Source: Alphaproteobacteria bacterium (GTDB taxonomy: Bacteria; Pseudomonadota; Alphaproteobacteria; UBA9655). From it: a stretch of 64,000 nucleotides of DNA. The number at the start of each line of letters is the position of its first letter. The first letter of the stretch is position 1. The notes below the pieces were generated by a model. It did not search any database. It was not told where the DNA came from and was given only the letters and a program-made list of their open reading frames with translations. A program made the position numbers and the translations under genes. Location of the stretch: the NCBI GenBank assembly GCA_017992885.1, contig JAGONT010000001.1, positions 124,001-188,000 of the forward strand, given 5' to 3'. Below, in pieces: positions 62,038 to 64,000 of this stretch.

Positions 62038-62346
62038 TTAACCCTTCATCACGGTAATATCATCAACATAAATATCCCCTCGATTACGAAAATAAACGAC
62101 AAGAATGGCAAGGCCAATTGCAGATTCTGCAGCAGCAACCGTCAAAATAAAGAGGGTAAATACCTGCCCCACAAGATCACCAAGAGACTGCGAGAAAGCA
62201 ACAAAATTAAGATTAACCGCTAACAGCATAAGTTCAATAGACATCAAAATGACGATTACATTTCGACGGTTCAGAAAGACACCCACCCCACCAATTGTAA
62301 AAAGAAGAGCGGCAACAGCAAGATAGTGATCAAGGCTTATCATCAT
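62038..62346 (-). CDS. nuoK: NADH-quinone oxidoreductase subunit K
   Basis: A 102 aa three-TM protein. The conserved glutamates of the proton path are in [17 protein letters not shown] and [13 protein letters not shown]. It begins at the first of two consecutive ATGs ([11 protein letters not shown]). It sits between nuoJ and nuoL with two-base spacing to the latter. Confidence 0.96.
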   Translation of the reverse strand: MMISLDHYLAVAALLFTIGGVGVFLNRRNVIVILMSIELMLLAVNLNFVAFSQSLGDLVGQVFTLFILTVAAAESAIGLAILVVYFRNRGDIYVDDITVMKG

Positions 62347-62361
62347 TCTTCTCTCCGCTCC

Positions 62362-62979
62362 TTAAATCCCAGAACCACTGGGAATGTCCACAAGCTCAAC
62401 ACTTTCTTTCGCTCGACGTGCAAGTTGACTTGCAACATTTTGCTTTTTAACTCCTTCTCGATGACGCAAGGTTAAGACAATGGCCCCCATCATAGCGATC
62501 AGCAGAATAAGGCCCGCTCCCTGAAAAATAAGAGCATAGTGTGTATACAGCAGATGTCCTAAAGCTTTGGTATTTGACACATTACCATAAAAAGCAGAAG
62601 GAGCTGAGGTTAAATTAAAAGCTTCTGTTGACGTATTCCATGTCACCATGACGAGGATAAGTTCAATGGCTAGAATTCCTCCCACAAAGCTTCCGATCAG
62701 GGAATAACTTTTCACCGTTTCACGAAGATGAGATAATTCAACATTCAGCATCATCACAACAAAGAGAAAAAGAACCGCTACCGCTCCCACATAAACAACG
62801 ACCAACATCAAGGCTAAAAATTCAGCATGCACTAAAATAAAAAGGCCGGCCGCATTAAAAAAAGCCAGAATAAGAAACAAAACTGCATAAACTGTGTTGC
62901 GTACCGTTACAACCATCATCGCTGAGCTTAAAAGAACGCCAGCAAATACATAAAACAAAATAGCTGTCACGTTAATCAT
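62362..62979 (-). CDS. nuoJ: NADH-quinone oxidoreductase subunit J
   Basis: A 205 aa protein with five TMs. The TM3 pi-bulge region EFLALMLVVVYVGAVAVLFL is conserved in the family. The C-terminal tail after TM5 is charged. It is part of the proton-pumping membrane arm next to the quinone site. Confidence 0.95.
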   Translation of the reverse strand: MINVTAILFYVFAGVLLSSAMMVVTVRNTVYAVLFLILAFFNAAGLFILVHAEFLALMLVVVYVGAVAVLFLFVVMMLNVELSHLRETVKSYSLIGSFVGGILAIELILVMVTWNTSTEAFNLTSAPSAFYGNVSNTKALGHLLYTHYALIFQGAGLILLIAMMGAIVLTLRHREGVKKQNVASQLARRAKESVELVDIPSGSGI

Positions 62980-62988
62980 TTTTCTCTC

Positions 62989-63492
62989 CTATTGATGAAG
63001 CACATCACGCTCAAGGCGAGCCGCAATTTCAATCTCCCATCGATCCCCATTGGAAAGAAGTTTATCCTTGTCATAAAAAAGCTCTTCCCTTGTTTCAGTT
63101 GAGAATTCAAAATTAGGACCTTCAACAATAGCATCCACAGGACACGCTTCCTCACAGAGGCCACAATAAATACATTTTGTCATATCAATATCATATCGTG
63201 TTGTCCGACGGCTCCCATCTGCCCGTTCTTCTGCTTCAATTGTAATAGCTTGAGCGGGACAAATAGCTTCACATAATTTGCAAGCAATACATCTTTCTTC
63301 CCCATTCGCATACCGTCTCAATGCATGCTCTCCCCGAAAACGAGGAGAGAGCGGTCCCTTTTCAAAAGGATATGCTATCGTTACTTTCTTTTTTAAAAAC
63401 ATATACTTAAGAGTAAGCAACATTCCCACCCAAAGCTCTGCCAAGGAAAAAGTTTTTAGAATTCTTAAAAAAGAGCCTGTGAGTTTAGTCAT
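62989..63492 (-). CDS. nuoI: NADH-quinone oxidoreductase subunit I
   Basis: A 167 aa peripheral-arm ferredoxin subunit. Two 4Fe-4S motifs are complete: [16 protein letters not shown] and [16 protein letters not shown]. The N-terminal helix and [11 protein letters not shown] are typical. It carries clusters N6a and N6b leading to N2. Spacing to nuoH is 7 bases. Confidence 0.97.
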   Translation of the reverse strand: MTKLTGSFLRILKTFSLAELWVGMLLTLKYMFLKKKVTIAYPFEKGPLSPRFRGEHALRRYANGEERCIACKLCEAICPAQAITIEAEERADGSRRTTRYDIDMTKCIYCGLCEEACPVDAIVEGPNFEFSTETREELFYDKDKLLSNGDRWEIEIAARLERDVLHQ

Positions 63493-63499
63493 ACCCTTA

Positions 63500-64000
63500 T
63501 TATCCTGGCAAGATGTTGAAAGTTAATAAAAAGCTTGCCGTAAGAACCACCCAAGCAAAGGAAAAGGGCAAGAAGATTTTCCATCCTAAACGCATCAATT
63601 GATCGTATCGATACCGGGGAAAGGTCGCTCGCACCCACAAAAAGACGAAAAGAAACAAAGATATTTTTAAGGCAAACCACACAATTCCAGGCACCCAAGT
63701 GAAGGGAGCCACAGGAAAAAGCGGAAGCCATCCCCCAAGAAAAAGAATGCTCCCCATCGCACTCATCAAAATCATATTGGCATATTCGCCCAAGAAGAAA
63801 AGCGCAAAGGACATAGAGGAGTATTCAACATTATACCCTGAGACAAGCTCAGCTTCTGCTTCTGGCAAATCAAAAGGAGCCCTATTCGTTTCAGCTAAGG
63901 CCGATATCATAAAAATCACCGCCATGGGGAGATGAGGAATAATAAACCAAATATTTTTTTGAGCTTCAACAATTTGCGATAAATTTAAAGACCCAACAGA
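63500..64000 (-). CDS. nuoH: NADH-quinone oxidoreductase subunit H, C-terminal half (cut by window edge)
   Basis: The frame is open to the window end, giving 166 codons of NuoH without its start. The quinone-site motif [20 protein letters not shown] is intact, followed by four TM helices and [15 protein letters not shown] near the C-terminus. The missing part is N-terminal, beyond 64000. Confidence 0.96.
   Translation of the reverse strand, partial: SVGSLNLSQIVEAQKNIWFIIPHLPMAVIFMISALAETNRAPFDLPEAEAELVSGYNVEYSSMSFALFFLGEYANMILMSAMGSILFLGGWLPLFPVAPFTWVPGIVWFALKISLFLFVFLWVRATFPRYRYDQLMRLGWKIFLPFSFAWVVLTASFLLTFNILPG

Overview
The window looks like part of the chromosome of an AT-rich alphaproteobacterium, most likely a host-associated member of the Holosporales/Rickettsiales-like lineages. 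Four things point that way: blocks typical of alphaproteobacteria (pcm-like gene, tolC, popZ, valS; tsaE-amgK-murU; nuo and cox blocks); a short (426 aa) prolyl-tRNA synthetase; several exported proteins with no obvious housekeeping role; and a decayed LuxR-type regulator. The order-level placement is inference. Nearly all of the window is coding. No insertion sequence, rRNA operon, CRISPR array or intact prophage was seen.

Layout. 1-1527: end of a Tad (Flp) pilus locus on the minus strand (tadD, prepilin peptidase cpaA, start of cpaB). 1742-4552: an MFS transporter and an exported coiled-coil protein. 4672-10403: a complete RND tripartite efflux operon. 10438-13605: a two-gene ABC importer with a fused double permease. 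13631-15238: an exported protein with a HicA-like C-terminus. 15467-16604: a HisC-like aminotransferase behind a perfect consensus promoter. 16715-22295: radC, map, sfsA, serC, suhB, efp, fbaB. 22526-22750: a small exported cysteine-rich protein. 22902-27591: the cytochrome c maturation operon ccmABCDE plus a CcmF-CcmH fusion. 27584-36647: a UbiH-type hydroxylase, ispB, a palindromic repeat, valS, popZ, tolC, a Pcm-like methyltransferase and a subtilisin-like protease. 36810-42209: tRNA-Leu, rnd, kdsD, lptC-lptA-lptB and proS. 42449-44176: a second exported protein with a HicA-like C-terminus and a strongly basic, NLS-like cluster. 44411-46709: peptidoglycan recycling genes murU and amgK, tsaE, and tRNA-Ala. 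46884-49256: an exported Sel1-repeat protein.

49533-52479 is the most unusual block. A 22-codon peptide gene lies directly against a gene for a HExxH peptide beta-hydroxylase-like enzyme, behind a LysR regulator and an EamA-family transporter. I read it as a candidate minimal RiPP (modified peptide) cassette. It is followed by a LuxR-type pseudogene (52833-53647).

53888-64000: lpxC, a Bax-inhibitor-1 family gene, then a respiratory block on one strand. nuoH(partial)-I-J-K-L is followed directly by ctaC-ctaD-ctaB-(29-codon gene)-ctaG, with nuoM and nuoN absent from their usual place.

Together the genes serve aerobic respiration (complex I, aa3-type oxidase, cytochrome c maturation, quinone synthesis), envelope construction (Kdo synthesis, LPS export, lipid A, peptidoglycan recycling), and export or host contact (Tad pilus, RND pump, TolC, several signal-peptide proteins).
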